Below, piece by piece: positions 9,813 through 19,629 of a stretch of 64,000 nt of DNA. The stretch is taken from the NCBI RefSeq assembly GCF_003946305.1, contig NZ_RHNS01000003.1, positions 62,001 through 126,000 on the forward strand, read 5' to 3'. A model generated the notes under the pieces. It worked only from the letters and a program-made list of their open reading frames with translations, did not search any database and was not told the origin of the DNA. The translations under genes and the position numbers were made by a program. The number at the start of each line of letters is the position of its first letter. The stretch's first letter is position 1. The DNA is from Lacticaseibacillus porcinae. GTDB taxonomy: Bacteria > Bacillota > Bacilli > Lactobacillales > Lactobacillaceae.

Positions 9813-12480
9813 GTGCGTCATCCTTTCTCAACATGAAACGATGCATGTTACCGGCTTGGATCCGTTGTTGTTGACCTTGAATATCAACTGTAATGTCGTG
9901 ATCGGCAATGATCGCTACCGCTTGGGCAGTGACTGTGAGGACCACGCGGGTGCCGTGAAAGTCTTGCGTCACTTGCATCGACGTCCAAGCTTTCGGGAGC
10001 TTGGGATCGATGGTCAACTCCTCACCTAGCGGATCAACCCCAGCGTAGACGCGAGTCGCCACATCGATGGTGGCCCCCATCACCCCGAGATGTAAGCCTT
10101 CTGCGGTGGTGCCGCCTTGGATATCGTAATAATCTGACAGCAATGCTTGATGATACAGCGACCATGATTGATCGACGCGGCCTGCGCGCGCATCTAACAA
10201 TGCATATACGATCCGCGAAAGCGTCGAGCCATGAGTCGTCCGATCCAAATAATATTGTAAATTCTGTTGGGCATAATCTTTTGGTAAGTGGTAACCCATT
10301 TCCGTAATTAATTGATGAACGACTGGTTCGTCCAATAAGTAAAAAGCCATTAAGCTATCGGCTTGCTTGGCTACTTGATAAGCGTCAGGCGTTTTGCCTT
10401 CTGCTTTCAAGATGCGATCCAACCGCGAAATGTCACCATATTGCTTGTGATAATCATCAAAATTCAACTCGGCCAGTTTGAAATACCCAGCAAATTGCCC
10501 GATGATGCCGTCATCATTAATATCTAAGGTTAAATGCCGCCGCACGTGATCCATTTGTTTGAGTTGTGCTTTGGTTAACGCTGCCGGTTGCAATTGTTGT
10601 AACCACTTGAATAACCACGCCACCATCACATTGGTATAGGCATTATCGGTTAAACCTTTGTCTTTAGCATGAGGATAATTTTCGTGAAATTCATCAGGTC
10701 CCATGACGCCTTTAATGTGATAACGTTTGGTGGTTGGGTCAAAGGCTGCTTTGCTCAACCAAAATTTCCCAATTTCAGCGACCATTTCCTCACCTTGCGC
10801 ATGCATGAAGTCAGCATCTTGATTGAGATGATCATACAACCACACGTCATAGGCGATCGCTAAACTGACATGCCGTTGGCGATTGGATTCATCAGGATCA
10901 AATTGATTGGTCAACGGATTTAAATGCAAGTGTTGCGATTGTTCGCTGCCATCTGTACCAGATTGCCAAGGATACATGGCGCCTTGATACCCTGCCTCTT
11001 GAGCGGCTTTTTTTGCTTGAGGCAAGCGGTTGGCGCGATAGGTCAACATCGCTCGAGCAATTGCCGGAGCATGGGCGGCAAGATACGGCATCATGTAAAG
11101 CTCATCCCAAAAGATATGGCCGCGATAGGCTTCGCCGTGCAAGCCACGCGCGCCGATGGAAGCATCTAAGTCCCCTGTCGCTAGCGCCGCACCTGAAACG
11201 TAAAGTTGAAAAATATTGACCCGCAACAATTTTTGACTGGTGACATCTGGCGTGACTTGCACATCGCCTTTGGCCCAGACGTTTTGTAAAAACTGTTGCG
11301 TATGCGCGGCTGCTTCGTTAAAGCCACCATCGCGACCATGTTGCCAAGCGGTGGCATTGACGTCTTCAGGAGTTTCGCGACTGGTATAAATGCCGACAGT
11401 TTTTTCGACGATCACACTAACCCCGGGTGCGACGTTGAGGTCGACTTGTTGCAACAGCTTTTGGCCTTGCGCTTTGGTGGTGACATCACCGTGAACATCA
11501 AAGCGACTGGTAATGGCAAAATCTAGGTGACTATGTTTGGTGGTGCCGGTCAACATACCGAGGTTGGCATCGCTTTGTAAACCGGTGATATTGAGATGTT
11601 GCTGATCAAAAGGCGCATATCTGGCGACATTTTGATTGGTGACGGTGCCGTCGATCCCGGCAAATACACTTAATTTTCCGGCAAAATTCAACGGCGTTAG
11701 GCGATAACGGATGGTAAACTGATGGTAATGCTGCATGTCCGCAATTTTAGTCGTTTCGATCATCATTTGATGGCCAGTCGCTAAGGCCACCAACATCGTC
11801 GTCCGCAATTGTCCGGTTTTCAAATTGAGGCTGCGATAAATATCAGTGATATCAGATTTTTTGATGGTGAAGCGTTGGCCGTGGTCGATGGCAAAACTCA
11901 AATATTGCGCATTCGGCAAGTTCACCAAATCTTCGTTAACAATGTCTTGGTCATTGATTTTGGTGGTGGCTTGATCATACATCCCAGCGACATAAAAGCC
12001 GGGATAATTATCGCTGTCAGCATTGGCTTCAACATACGCGCCGCGCAAGCCTAAATAGCCGTTGCCAATGGTCAACATCGCTTCTTGACCAAAGTTACGC
12101 GCGCCAGTGTATTCTCCGTAATAATCCAAATGCCAACTCGCATGTTCGCGCTTCTCCTCCAAAGCCTGCTTCAACCCTAAGGCACGCACAGTTGGCGCGG
12201 CAACAACTGGTTTGTTAAACATATTCATCAACGCCAAGCCGATATCGATGCGTTGATGGTTCAAGCCGACAACAGTATCAGAAAAGGTATAGCTTAAGGG
12301 ATTTTCAATGATGATCGCATCAAAATCGATGCCCACTAACGCAACGCGAATGTTTTCCAAGTTCTTGCCAATTGAAAGTTTGGGATCATAGGCAATGCGC
12401 ATTTGACTTGGCGCACTGGCATCAGCTAAATTGCTGATGGCGATGGCTTGATCTGAAACTTTTAAGGTGACAGTGTTCAT
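9799..12480 (-). CDS. GH65 family disaccharide phosphorylase (maltose/trehalose/kojibiose type)
   Basis: An 893-residue GH65 protein. Recognisable parts are the N-terminal beta-sandwich (GNGYLGLRGAYVEA), WHAE-like HIFWDELYMMPYLA, the QSGTDGSEQS region, the general acid in GVMGPDEFHENYPHAKDKGLTDNAYTN, and the DRTTHGSTLSRIVYALLDAR phosphate-binding region. The enzyme would split an alpha-linked disaccharide with phosphate to glucose and beta-glucose 1-phosphate. It has an extra N-terminal stretch of about 110 residues before the family start, longer than typical maltose phosphorylases (about 750). Linkage preference cannot be set by eye, so I give no symbol. It heads the operon with pgmB and the HAD gene. 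Confidence 0.85.
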   Translation of the reverse strand: MNTVTLKVSDQAIAISNLADASAPSQMRIAYDPKLSIGKNLENIRVALVGIDFDAIIIENPLSYTFSDTVVGLNHQRIDIGLALMNMFNKPVVAAPTVRALGLKQALEEKREHASWHLDYYGEYTGARNFGQEAMLTIGNGYLGLRGAYVEANADSDNYPGFYVAGMYDQATTKINDQDIVNEDLVNLPNAQYLSFAIDHGQRFTIKKSDITDIYRSLNLKTGQLRTTMLVALATGHQMMIETTKIADMQHYHQFTIRYRLTPLNFAGKLSVFAGIDGTVTNQNVARYAPFDQQHLNITGLQSDANLGMLTGTTKHSHLDFAITSRFDVHGDVTTKAQGQKLLQQVDLNVAPGVSVIVEKTVGIYTSRETPEDVNATAWQHGRDGGFNEAAAHTQQFLQNVWAKGDVQVTPDVTSQKLLRVNIFQLYVSGAALATGDLDASIGARGLHGEAYRGHIFWDELYMMPYLAAHAPAIARAMLTYRANRLPQAKKAAQEAGYQGAMYPWQSGTDGSEQSQHLHLNPLTNQFDPDESNRQRHVSLAIAYDVWLYDHLNQDADFMHAQGEEMVAEIGKFWLSKAAFDPTTKRYHIKGVMGPDEFHENYPHAKDKGLTDNAYTNVMVAWLFKWLQQLQPAALTKAQLKQMDHVRRHLTLDINDDGIIGQFAGYFKLAELNFDDYHKQYGDISRLDRILKAEGKTPDAYQVAKQADSLMAFYLLDEPVVHQLITEMGYHLPKDYAQQNLQYYLDRTTHGSTLSRIVYALLDARAGRVDQSWSLYHQALLSDYYDIQGGTTAEGLHLGVMGATIDVATRVYAGVDPLGEELTIDPKLPKAWTSMQVTQDFHGTRVVLTVTAQAVAIIADHDITVDIQGQQQRIQAGNMHRFMLRKDDAHDQI

Positions 12481-12725
12481 AAACAGACTCCTTTCAGAAA
12501 ATCATTGGTAACTTTATGTTAACTCCGATTTTTGAAACAAGCAAATTAAGCCTGTTTTATCAATGATTAAATATTGTCATTGTCATGTACAAAAATATTA
12601 TTATGACAACCTGAATATTCTCAGTTATATTTGCAGTGCCGCCGTTCAACAGATTTTTCAAACTGAAAAAAGTTTTTCCCGGTGACGCGACGAAAAAAAC
12701 GATTGTCATGATTCGCGCTAACGAC
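12481..12725. other. intergenic region with the GH65 operon promoter
   Basis: On the minus strand TTGCTT, 17 bp and TAACAT give a plausible promoter at about 12515-12545 for the GH65-pgmB-HAD operon. The rest is AT-rich with poly-A stretches; I see no gene in it. Confidence 0.4.
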
Positions 12726-12757
12726 AAAAAACACGCCAACAACTGGCGTGTCTCATG
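12726..12757 (-). terminator. terminator after the amino acid permease gene
   Basis: Minus strand ACACGCCA/TGGCGTGT hairpin followed by TTTTTTG. Confidence 0.75.
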
Positions 12758-12759
12758 AT

Positions 12760-14118
12760 TTATTGCAATGCTTTTTGTTTCTGATGGCGACGACCGAAGT
12801 ACAACCCAGCGATCCAAATCACGGCAAGGCCTTCAGCGATCGCAGTTTCGCGACTAAACAACATCACGACCACGACCATCGCTAAGAATGCTAAGACATA
12901 ATAGTCACCAAAAGGATGCCAAGGGGCTTTGAAGTCCCCGCCTTTGGGATTGGCTTTGCGGAATTTCAAATGAGTCAACACGATCATCACCCACACAAAC
13001 AAGAAGCTGATCGTGGCAACACTGGTGACTAACGTAAAGACTGATGCCGGCAAGAAAATGTTCAAGATCACCGCAATCCCGATCACGGCAGCACTGGCAG
13101 TCAATGCGCGAGAAGGCACTTGGCGACGCGACAGTTTCGACATTTTGTGCAACCGTGGGGATTTACTTTCCAGTGACAACGAGAACAACATCCGCCCAGT
13201 GGAATATAACCCTGAGTTGCAGGCAGAGGCTGCAGCAGTCAATACGACGAAGTTGACGATATCTGCAGCGGCGTTGATCCCAATATTGGAAAACACAGTG
13301 ACAAACGGACTGTTATTTGCAGATACCGTATTCCATGGATAAATAGCCATGATCACCAGCAAAGCGCCGATATAAAACAAAATTACGCGAATCGGTAATT
13401 TGTTGATCGCATCAGGGATCGTTTTTTTCGGATCGGCGGTTTCACTGGCAGTCAACCCTACTAGTTCAATACCAGTAAAAGAAAACACCACCATTTGAAA
13501 CGCCATGAAAAACCCGCTGGCACCTTTAGGGAAAAAGCCGCCGTAGTTCACGAGGTTCGCCAAGCTTGCATGACCACTTGGGGTTTTGTAGCTGGTGCCG
13601 ATCAAGACGATACCAATGGCAATCAACGCAATGATGGCGACGACTTTGATCAACGCGAACCAAAACTCTGCTTCTCCAAACAACCCAACAGAAATTAAGT
13701 TGACTAACAACAAAATCACCAAGGTCAACAATCCTGGGATCCATTGCGCAACATGAGGCAACCAAAAGCGAATGTAGGTCCCGACTGCCGTGACTTCAGC
13801 CATTGCTAAGGCTGCCCAGCAGATCCAATAGGTCCAGCCAGTGACAAAACCCCAGGAGTCGCCGAGATATTTTTTAATGAAGTCGATAAACGAATGCTGA
13901 GAAAGGTCAGACATCAACAATTCGCCAAGCGCGCGCATCAACATAAAACACATGCCGCCAGCTAATAAATAAGCTAATAAAATCGACGGCCCAGCCAAAT
14001 GAATCGATTGGCCAGCACCGAGAAATAATCCGGTGCCGATGGTCCCGCCGATCGCCATTAGTTGGATATGGCGACTTTTCAAATTGCGTGCTAACTCTTG
14101 GTTTTCAGACTCTTGCAT
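12760..14118 (-). CDS. APC-family amino acid permease (AroP/CycA type)
   Basis: A 452-residue protein with twelve predicted membrane segments. The N terminus has the amino acid-transport signature SRHIQLMAIGGTIGTGLFLGAG, and FTGIELVGLTASETADPKKTIP is the conserved loop of this subfamily. These are proton-coupled importers of amino acids; similarity to both D-serine/D-alanine/glycine (CycA) and aromatic or GABA permeases leaves the substrate open. Start at 14118 after GGAGGG. It is a single-gene unit with its own terminator. Confidence 0.85.
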   Translation of the reverse strand: MQESENQELARNLKSRHIQLMAIGGTIGTGLFLGAGQSIHLAGPSILLAYLLAGGMCFMLMRALGELLMSDLSQHSFIDFIKKYLGDSWGFVTGWTYWICWAALAMAEVTAVGTYIRFWLPHVAQWIPGLLTLVILLLVNLISVGLFGEAEFWFALIKVVAIIALIAIGIVLIGTSYKTPSGHASLANLVNYGGFFPKGASGFFMAFQMVVFSFTGIELVGLTASETADPKKTIPDAINKLPIRVILFYIGALLVIMAIYPWNTVSANNSPFVTVFSNIGINAAADIVNFVVLTAAASACNSGLYSTGRMLFSLSLESKSPRLHKMSKLSRRQVPSRALTASAAVIGIAVILNIFLPASVFTLVTSVATISFLFVWVMIVLTHLKFRKANPKGGDFKAPWHPFGDYYVLAFLAMVVVVMLFSRETAIAEGLAVIWIAGLYFGRRHQKQKALQ

Positions 14119-14183
14119 GCTTACCCTCCAGACATAACAAGAATTATACACGCCTGTTCACAAATTACAAACAGATAACGATT

Positions 14184-14639
14184 TCATGAAACGATGACCA
14201 CGCGTTTGGGGTCCATTTTTTGCCGTAAGAATTTGGCAATTTCGTCAACTGGGCGGTTAAATTTCAACCGCACCACGGCGACGCTACCCACCATTGCCGC
14301 CAATAAGCAACCGTCATCTAGCGGTTGCAGTTGAATCGCTGTCAGCACGCGAAATTGTCGCACAGAGCCTAAGCCATTGATGACAGAATCTTGGGTCAAC
14401 CCTCGTTGCCAAAAAGCGAACACCAACAACATTGCGGCAATGAAGCCGCCAGACACTAAGCCATCAAAGTTTTCTGCCGTCAACCACGTGACCCCGGCAA
14501 CCATCGCTGCAGCGACAATGTATAACCATCGCCAAAACCACCGCGGCTTGGCCGGGATCGTGATTTTAACTCGAAACCAAATCGTCACGATCAAGGCAAT
14601 GATAAAAATCAAAATATAGCCGACACTCCATAAACTCAT
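14184..14639 (-). CDS. small membrane protein of unknown function
   Basis: A 151-residue protein with three membrane segments in the first 85 residues, then a soluble tail (about residues 90-151) rich in beta-type alternation and ending PKRVVIVS. I do not recognise the family. The start ATG is preceded by GGAG. It lies between ackA and the permease gene on the same strand, with a terminator before ackA ends, so it may share transcription with neither. Confidence 0.6.
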   Translation of the reverse strand: MSLWSVGYILIFIIALIVTIWFRVKITIPAKPRWFWRWLYIVAAAMVAGVTWLTAENFDGLVSGGFIAAMLLVFAFWQRGLTQDSVINGLGSVRQFRVLTAIQLQPLDDGCLLAAMVGSVAVVRLKFNRPVDEIAKFLRQKMDPKRVVIVS

Positions 14640-14691
14640 GGCGCTCCTCCGTTACCGTTAATACAACTATTATCATATTTGTCCACATAAA

Positions 14692-14731
14692 AAGCTAGCG
14701 TTGACGACGATTTGTCGCTAAGCTAGCTTTT
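14692..14731 (-). terminator. terminator after ackA
   Basis: Minus strand AAAGCTAGC/GCTAGCTTT hairpin with a T tail right after the ackA stop. Confidence 0.75.
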
Positions 14732-14733
14732 CA

Positions 14734-15921
14734 TTAAACCAAATGCATCACGTCGCGGGCGATCATCAACTCTTCATTCGTTGGGATCATGAACACTGGG
14801 ATCGTGGAATCCGGCGTTGAGATCACAGTTTCACCGTGAGGATCAAGGTTAGCTTGTTCATCAAGTGTCACCCCGAAGATCTTGAGGCCATTGATCACAT
14901 CACGCCGCACATCTTCATCATGTTCGCCGATCCCGGCAGTGAAAATCAACCCGTCTGCGTGTCCAAGCTCAGCTAAATAACTCGCCACATACTTGATGAC
15001 GCGATTGCTGAAGACATCTAACGCTAAACGCGCATCAGGATTCGTCGGTGCAGCGGCTTGTAGTTCCCGCATATCAGGCGACAACCCTGACAAGGCGAGC
15101 AACCCAGATTCACGGTTGAGAATGTCGATCATTTTTTGAGGATCGTGTAAATGCAATTTTTGCATTAAAAACAACACCAATGACGGATCAATGTCACCAC
15201 TGCGGGTACTCATGGCAAGGCCAGCCACTGGGGTAAAGCCCATGGAGGTGTCATAAGACTGACCGTTTTTAATCGCCGTGACGGAAGCACCGGACCCTAA
15301 ATGCATTGACACGAGGTTCAATTCACTTAGCGGCTGCTTCAATAACGCCGCCGCACGACTGGCCACATAGCGATGGCTGGTGCCGTGAGCGCCGTATTTA
15401 CGCGCGCCATATTGTTCATAGAATTCTTGTTTGATGGCGTAGCGATAATTCACCGCAGGCATCGTCGCGTGAAACGCGGTATCAAATACCCCGACTTGTG
15501 GCACTTTCGGCAAGCGATGCGCAAAAGCCCGCACTGCGGCAGCTTCTGGTGGGTTATGCAACGGCGCATACTCTGCTAAGGCGTCAACTTGCGCTAACGC
15601 TTGATGATCTAAAATTGCCGATTCTGAAAAGATCTCGCCGCCTGCCACGATCCGATGACCGACCCCTTTAAGTTCGGTGAGGTCGCGAATCACGCCTGAT
15701 TCTTTCAGCGCGTTCATCACCGCAGCCACAGCGGCTGCGATGGTAGGCATATCTTGATCACGTTTGATCACCACTTGATCATTAACACTCATGGTGATGC
15801 TTGATTGCCGCATCCCCATGCGATCGATCAACCCTTTGGCCAAGGCTTTTTCTTCGGGCATTAAAAATAGTTGCCACTTCAGCGTGGAACTGCCAGCATT
15901 GATCGCAAGAATTTTTGCCAT
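14734..15921 (-). CDS. ackA: acetate kinase
   Basis: The 395-residue protein has the acetokinase signatures LAINAGSSTLKWQL at the N terminus and VGVFDTAFHATMP near residue 170, plus HLGSGASVTA and GIGEHDEDVRRD. It makes ATP and acetate from acetyl phosphate in the fermentative route. It follows the ytxK-type methyltransferase gene by only 8 bp, downstream of comG, the conserved comG-ytxK-ackA order of lactobacilli and bacilli. It may thus be partly read from the comG promoter. Confidence 0.95.
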   Translation of the reverse strand: MAKILAINAGSSTLKWQLFLMPEEKALAKGLIDRMGMRQSSITMSVNDQVVIKRDQDMPTIAAAVAAVMNALKESGVIRDLTELKGVGHRIVAGGEIFSESAILDHQALAQVDALAEYAPLHNPPEAAAVRAFAHRLPKVPQVGVFDTAFHATMPAVNYRYAIKQEFYEQYGARKYGAHGTSHRYVASRAAALLKQPLSELNLVSMHLGSGASVTAIKNGQSYDTSMGFTPVAGLAMSTRSGDIDPSLVLFLMQKLHLHDPQKMIDILNRESGLLALSGLSPDMRELQAAAPTNPDARLALDVFSNRVIKYVASYLAELGHADGLIFTAGIGEHDEDVRRDVINGLKIFGVTLDEQANLDPHGETVISTPDSTIPVFMIPTNEELMIARDVMHLV

Positions 15922-15929
15922 ATGCCCTC

Positions 15930-16940
15930 CTACGCTAAGTTCGCTTTGGCCCAGGCTTGGACGTTAGCGATGAATTCAGTGAAGGCTTTGCGGTCAGATA
16001 AGTCTGGGAAGGTCCCTAACAAGACTTGTTGCGCTTGTTTGGTGTGGTCGCCAGGCTTTTGCAAAATCAATAATGACTTTTGCGCGGCAGGATCGGCAAA
16101 CAAGCTTTCTGGCAAGTTCAACAACCCTTGAAAATGCGCCGCTTTAGTCATCCACGCGGTCAACCCAGCCGCTTCTTTGGATTTGAACACATTGGCAGGC
16201 ACATAAAACAACCCAAAACTACCAGGTTTCAGCAACTTCAAGCTTTGTTCGATCAACAAATGATGGGCATAAGAATGCCCGGTTGCCGCAGCCGTTTCAA
16301 AGGTTTTGGCCCGTTCGTCTAAGGGATAATAACCCACTGGCAAGTCAGCGACGATCAAATCAGCATCAGTGACTGGCAAGTCTGCTAACGCGTCTTGATG
16401 AAATAACTGGACATCGAGATGTTGCAAACCTGCACTCATATCAGCAAACGCCAACAAAGTGTCATCGTTATCGATACCGACACCTTTCACGTTGACGTTT
16501 TTAGCAGCATGAAGCTGATTCATCACCGCATACAACAAATTCCCGCTACCTACAGTGGGATCCGCCACCGTCATCGTTTCTGGCATGTTTGCATGAAAGG
16601 TCGTGGCCACAAACGTTGCTAAACTCGCCATCGCATCAGGGGTGACTTGTTTATTAGGTTCGATGCCATCGGTTTGCACGGCTTTAACTAACACCAATTG
16701 TAGCGCTTGGCGCAATTCTTCGGCAGAATAGTCACTGACGTCGATGGTTTGGTATTGCGCCATTAACTTATCCACAGTTGCTTGGCTAGGCAAGCCGTCT
16801 TCTTGATGGACAGTGTGCGCCATTAAATTCTCACCGGATTCAATGGCGGCATCCAAATAAGTGCTACCAAGTGTTTTGTGCAACAAGGCGGTGGTATCGT
16901 CTAACACATCATAAAGCTGTTTTAATTGTTCGTTTGCCAC
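15930..16940 (-). CDS. ytxK: class I SAM-dependent methyltransferase, YtxK type
   Basis: 336 residues, N6-adenine-methyltransferase fold: motif I VADPTVGSGNLLYAV near residue 125, acidic motif GVGIDNDD, and motif IV DLIVADLPVGYYP in place of the usual NPPF. No restriction partner is adjacent. Orthologues occur next to comG and ackA in many Firmicutes; the modified substrate is not established, and it may act on DNA or RNA. I rely on gene order plus motifs for the name. Confidence 0.8.
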   Translation of the reverse strand: MANEQLKQLYDVLDDTTALLHKTLGSTYLDAAIESGENLMAHTVHQEDGLPSQATVDKLMAQYQTIDVSDYSAEELRQALQLVLVKAVQTDGIEPNKQVTPDAMASLATFVATTFHANMPETMTVADPTVGSGNLLYAVMNQLHAAKNVNVKGVGIDNDDTLLAFADMSAGLQHLDVQLFHQDALADLPVTDADLIVADLPVGYYPLDERAKTFETAAATGHSYAHHLLIEQSLKLLKPGSFGLFYVPANVFKSKEAAGLTAWMTKAAHFQGLLNLPESLFADPAAQKSLLILQKPGDHTKQAQQVLLGTFPDLSDRKAFTEFIANVQAWAKANLA

Positions 16941-17022
16941 TTGAGACCCTCCGTTTCATTTCTTCTCAATTCTACTCAAGTGGCGGCTGTGTTTCAATAC
17001 AGAGCGACTTTTCTGTAAAAAA

Positions 17023-17229
17023 CTAGTCTTTTGTACTAGTGGTTGTCGCATTTTGCTGGGTTGACCAAACATCGAAGCGTTGATCAAAAGTTTGTTTTTC
17101 ATGAATCAGCAATCGTTGCTCATCAGCGCGCCACTGGGCAATTTGTTCCATGGCACTCAGTGAAAACAACGTCACCACCAGTAACATGAATAGCGCTGAA
17201 AGCAAGGCACTACCACGTCTTCGTCCCAT
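17023..17229 (-). CDS. comGG: competence pseudopilus protein ComGG
   Basis: The last and shortest gene of the comG operon: 68 residues with MGRRRGSALLSALFMLLVVTLFSLSAM, one hydrophobic helix close to the N terminus and a short charged tail. ComGG helps assemble the transformation pseudopilus. It overlaps the end of comGF by 20 bp. Position and topology, more than sequence identity, support the name. Confidence 0.7.
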   Translation of the reverse strand: MGRRRGSALLSALFMLLVVTLFSLSAMEQIAQWRADEQRLLIHEKQTFDQRFDVWSTQQNATTTSTKD

Positions 17230-17647
17230 CGACGATCACTCCTTCATAAATCCGGCCGCTGACCATGGTGAGGTGATATTTCACTGCATGCGGCGCAGCT
17301 TGCCATTTGATGGCTGCCACATTTAACAAAAGTGGTTCATGGCCGCCGCTTTCCTTAGTGGCAAAACGCAACATTTTCTCGGTATCGTTGGTATAGCGTT
17401 CAACTGTTTTATCGCGGCTGCCAGGGGCGATCACCAACTGATTGTCATCGATTGTCAAGGTTTCATCTGCCGCCACTTGATTTTGGACGGCTTGTTGAAA
17501 AGTAGACACTGATAAAAGTTCAGCATCGACCCAAGTCATTTTCCCCATGATGGCGATCACTGGCTCCCACAAGGTAAACATGGTGATCAACAACCCTAAT
17601 GCAATCAACGTTTCAATCATGGTCACGCCGGATCGTTTGCGTGACAT
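17210..17647 (-). CDS. comGF: competence protein ComGF
   Basis: About 145 residues, with a basic N terminus (MSRKRSG) then VTMIETLIALGLLITMF, a prepilin-like type III signal with the conserved glutamate. The soluble domain follows. ComGF is a minor pseudopilin needed for DNA uptake. I chose the ATG at 17647; the frame continues upstream to 17677 inside comGE, as expected for tightly packed comG genes. Confidence 0.75.
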   Translation of the reverse strand: MSRKRSGVTMIETLIALGLLITMFTLWEPVIAIMGKMTWVDAELLSVSTFQQAVQNQVAADETLTIDDNQLVIAPGSRDKTVERYTNDTEKMLRFATKESGGHEPLLLNVAAIKWQAAPHAVKYHLTMVSGRIYEGVIVDGTKTW

Positions 17648-17882
17648 GGGTTTGCCTATTGACCACTTGGACACCATTAGCCTTCACCTCCACTTCCCAA
17701 TCTTGCCCGGCGACGATCACTTGCGATTCACCAGTTACCAGTGCTGTATTTGCAGCTTGAAACGCCGAAACTTGCTGACGGATTGGGTCAAGTTGTGCAT
17801 GAGCATACGTGATGATGCCGCCTAACCACATGATCGCTAGCGCAATCACACTGATTGCCGCTAAGTGTTCAGCGATCATCAA
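17613..17882 (-). CDS. comGE: competence protein ComGE
   Basis: 89 residues with one N-terminal hydrophobic segment (AAISVIALAIMWLGGIITY) and a soluble tail; a minor pseudopilin by position between comGD and comGF. It overlaps comGD by 4 bp (ATGA-type junction) and comGF by about 35 bp. Confidence 0.7.
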   Translation of the reverse strand: MMIAEHLAAISVIALAIMWLGGIITYAHAQLDPIRQQVSAFQAANTALVTGESQVIVAGQDWEVEVKANGVQVVNRQTHVTQTIRRDHD

Positions 17883-18328
17883 CCCTGATCGACGATTTTC
17901 CGTAGTAACACCCCCGTTCCCAGTTGCCAGGTAAACTGCACCTTGTCAGTGCTGTGAACTGAATGAAAAATCAACGTTTGCGGTTTGGCAAAGTTATCGC
18001 CTGAATACATCAGTGACCAATTGTTATTGCCTTCTGGAAAATCAGTGGTTAAACTTTTCGGCCGCGGCAAATAAAGCTTGGTCAACCGTTTGTCTTGACC
18101 GAAGCGAAAACTTTGCTGGTCGCGATTCCACCACACTTCAACAGTGACATGATCAGTGATCGCCATTTGTCGCAAATGCGCCCAATCACGTTGAAAATCA
18201 GCAAAAAATTGGGCTTCTTGTTGCTGTTGCCACCACCGCTGGCCAAACTGCACAGTGGCGATCAACGCGATCATGCTCACGGCTAAGGTCGCTAATACTT
18301 CTATCAACGTAAAACCTGACTTTTTCAT
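17879..18328 (-). CDS. comGD: competence protein ComGD
   Basis: 149 residues starting MKKSGFTLIEVLATLAV, a clear type IV prepilin cleavage and methylation motif (G/FTLIE). ComGD is a minor pseudopilin of the transformation pilus, matured by the ComC peptidase. It overlaps comGC by 4 bp. Confidence 0.85.
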   Translation of the reverse strand: MKKSGFTLIEVLATLAVSMIALIATVQFGQRWWQQQQEAQFFADFQRDWAHLRQMAITDHVTVEVWWNRDQQSFRFGQDKRLTKLYLPRPKSLTTDFPEGNNNWSLMYSGDNFAKPQTLIFHSVHSTDKVQFTWQLGTGVLLRKIVDQG

Positions 18329-18654
18329 TTGACACTAAATGCTGGTGGATTGGTCTTCGCATCATACACCAGCTTGGCATTTTTGTTGGCTTGATCCGCT
18401 TGATCAGGGGTAATGATCCCGGCGGACAACAACGCAGCGATACTTCCAAAGTTTCCGTCTTGGCGGTCTACTTGTTCATAGGCGACAGCGATTTGCATAT
18501 TCATCGCCGCAGCGACTGAACGTAAATTCTCATCGTTAGCTTTTTGCAATTGGGCGCGGATCGTCACCACTAAAGTCAACGTCAACACAATAATGATCCC
18601 TAACGCAGCTAGCACCTCGATCAAGGTGAAGCCTTTTTGACGGGTTCGTTTCAC
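18325..18654 (-). CDS. comGC: major competence pseudopilin ComGC
   Basis: 109 residues with MKRTRQKGFTLIEVLAALGI, the prepilin motif of the major subunit, followed by one helix and a small C-terminal domain. ComGC builds the transformation pilus that binds outside DNA. Cleavage is expected between G8 and F9. Confidence 0.9.
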   Translation of the reverse strand: MKRTRQKGFTLIEVLAALGIIIVLTLTLVVTIRAQLQKANDENLRSVAAAMNMQIAVAYEQVDRQDGNFGSIAALLSAGIITPDQADQANKNAKLVYDAKTNPPAFSVK

Positions 18655-18666
18655 TATTTTCTCCTC

Positions 18667-19629
18667 CTAATATTGATTTACACTGTTATAAAGCGGGCCT
18701 AACATGCCCATATACACCAACACAATCTGCACGCCGATCACCAAAAACATCAAAGGTTGCACCAGCGCCATCACTTGTTCAAACCGTTGATTCAAACGGG
18801 TGAATAACGCTTGGGCAAACAAGGCCACGCCATGGGCCACCAATGCTTGTTCTTGACCGAGGTGCAATAATTCTGCGATCGGCGGATAGATCAACGGTTG
18901 GGCAAAGGCTTTTTCTGGTGGGGTGCCAGCATTGAGTTGGGCGACCACTGCTTGGCCAGTGGTCGCTAAGACCCCTTTTGGCAAATGGGCAAGCAGTTCA
19001 CAATACGCACTCAGCTCCAACCCCGCCGCTAAAAAATGACTCGCACCAATGGCAAATTGATAGCGATAATAATCATTCACTAACCCACGCACCAACGGAA
19101 TGGCTTGACTCAAACGATAACGGGTGCGAGACGTTAGCTTTGCGATCACCACCCAACTGCCGCCCCCTAACAAACCGATCCCTAATACGACCGCCAAAGG
19201 CCACCAGTTCGTCACTGTGGCTTGCATTTGCAAACTTGGTAATACCCCAAGCCACAACACCAATTGCAACGTCACCAACAACCCCATCAAAATACTGGGA
19301 TACACCATCAATTGTTTGAGTTTGCGGCGATTGGTCACTTGCAACTGCAAATACTCCCCTGCATGTTGCAGACTTTCTGCTAATTGACCGTGTTGTTGTG
19401 CCAGTTGGACTTGTTGAATGATCAACGGATGCAGGTGAATTTGGGTGAGACAGTCGGCAAACTCAATGCCTGTAGCTAATTGTTGTTGAAGCTGTTGCCA
19501 TTGGTATTGATGTTTGGGCATCGCAATGCTGAGGTACAGCAGCGCTTCATTCAAGCTGAAGCCAGCATTCAACAACTCTGCAATTAATTGACAAAATCGC
19601 AATTGGTCAGCCAAGTTGAGTTTTTTCAT
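18667..19629 (-). CDS. comGB: competence membrane platform protein ComGB
   Basis: 320 residues of the type II secretion F (GspF/PilC) family, with two repeated cytoplasmic domains separated by membrane segments. Features are a hydrophobic span near residues 110-130, a second span near 150-165, and a last one at VQIVLVYMGMLGPLYNSV. It anchors pilus assembly and works with the ComGA ATPase. It overlaps comGA by 23 bp. Confidence 0.88.
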   Translation of the reverse strand: MKKLNLADQLRFCQLIAELLNAGFSLNEALLYLSIAMPKHQYQWQQLQQQLATGIEFADCLTQIHLHPLIIQQVQLAQQHGQLAESLQHAGEYLQLQVTNRRKLKQLMVYPSILMGLLVTLQLVLWLGVLPSLQMQATVTNWWPLAVVLGIGLLGGGSWVVIAKLTSRTRYRLSQAIPLVRGLVNDYYRYQFAIGASHFLAAGLELSAYCELLAHLPKGVLATTGQAVVAQLNAGTPPEKAFAQPLIYPPIAELLHLGQEQALVAHGVALFAQALFTRLNQRFEQVMALVQPLMFLVIGVQIVLVYMGMLGPLYNSVNQY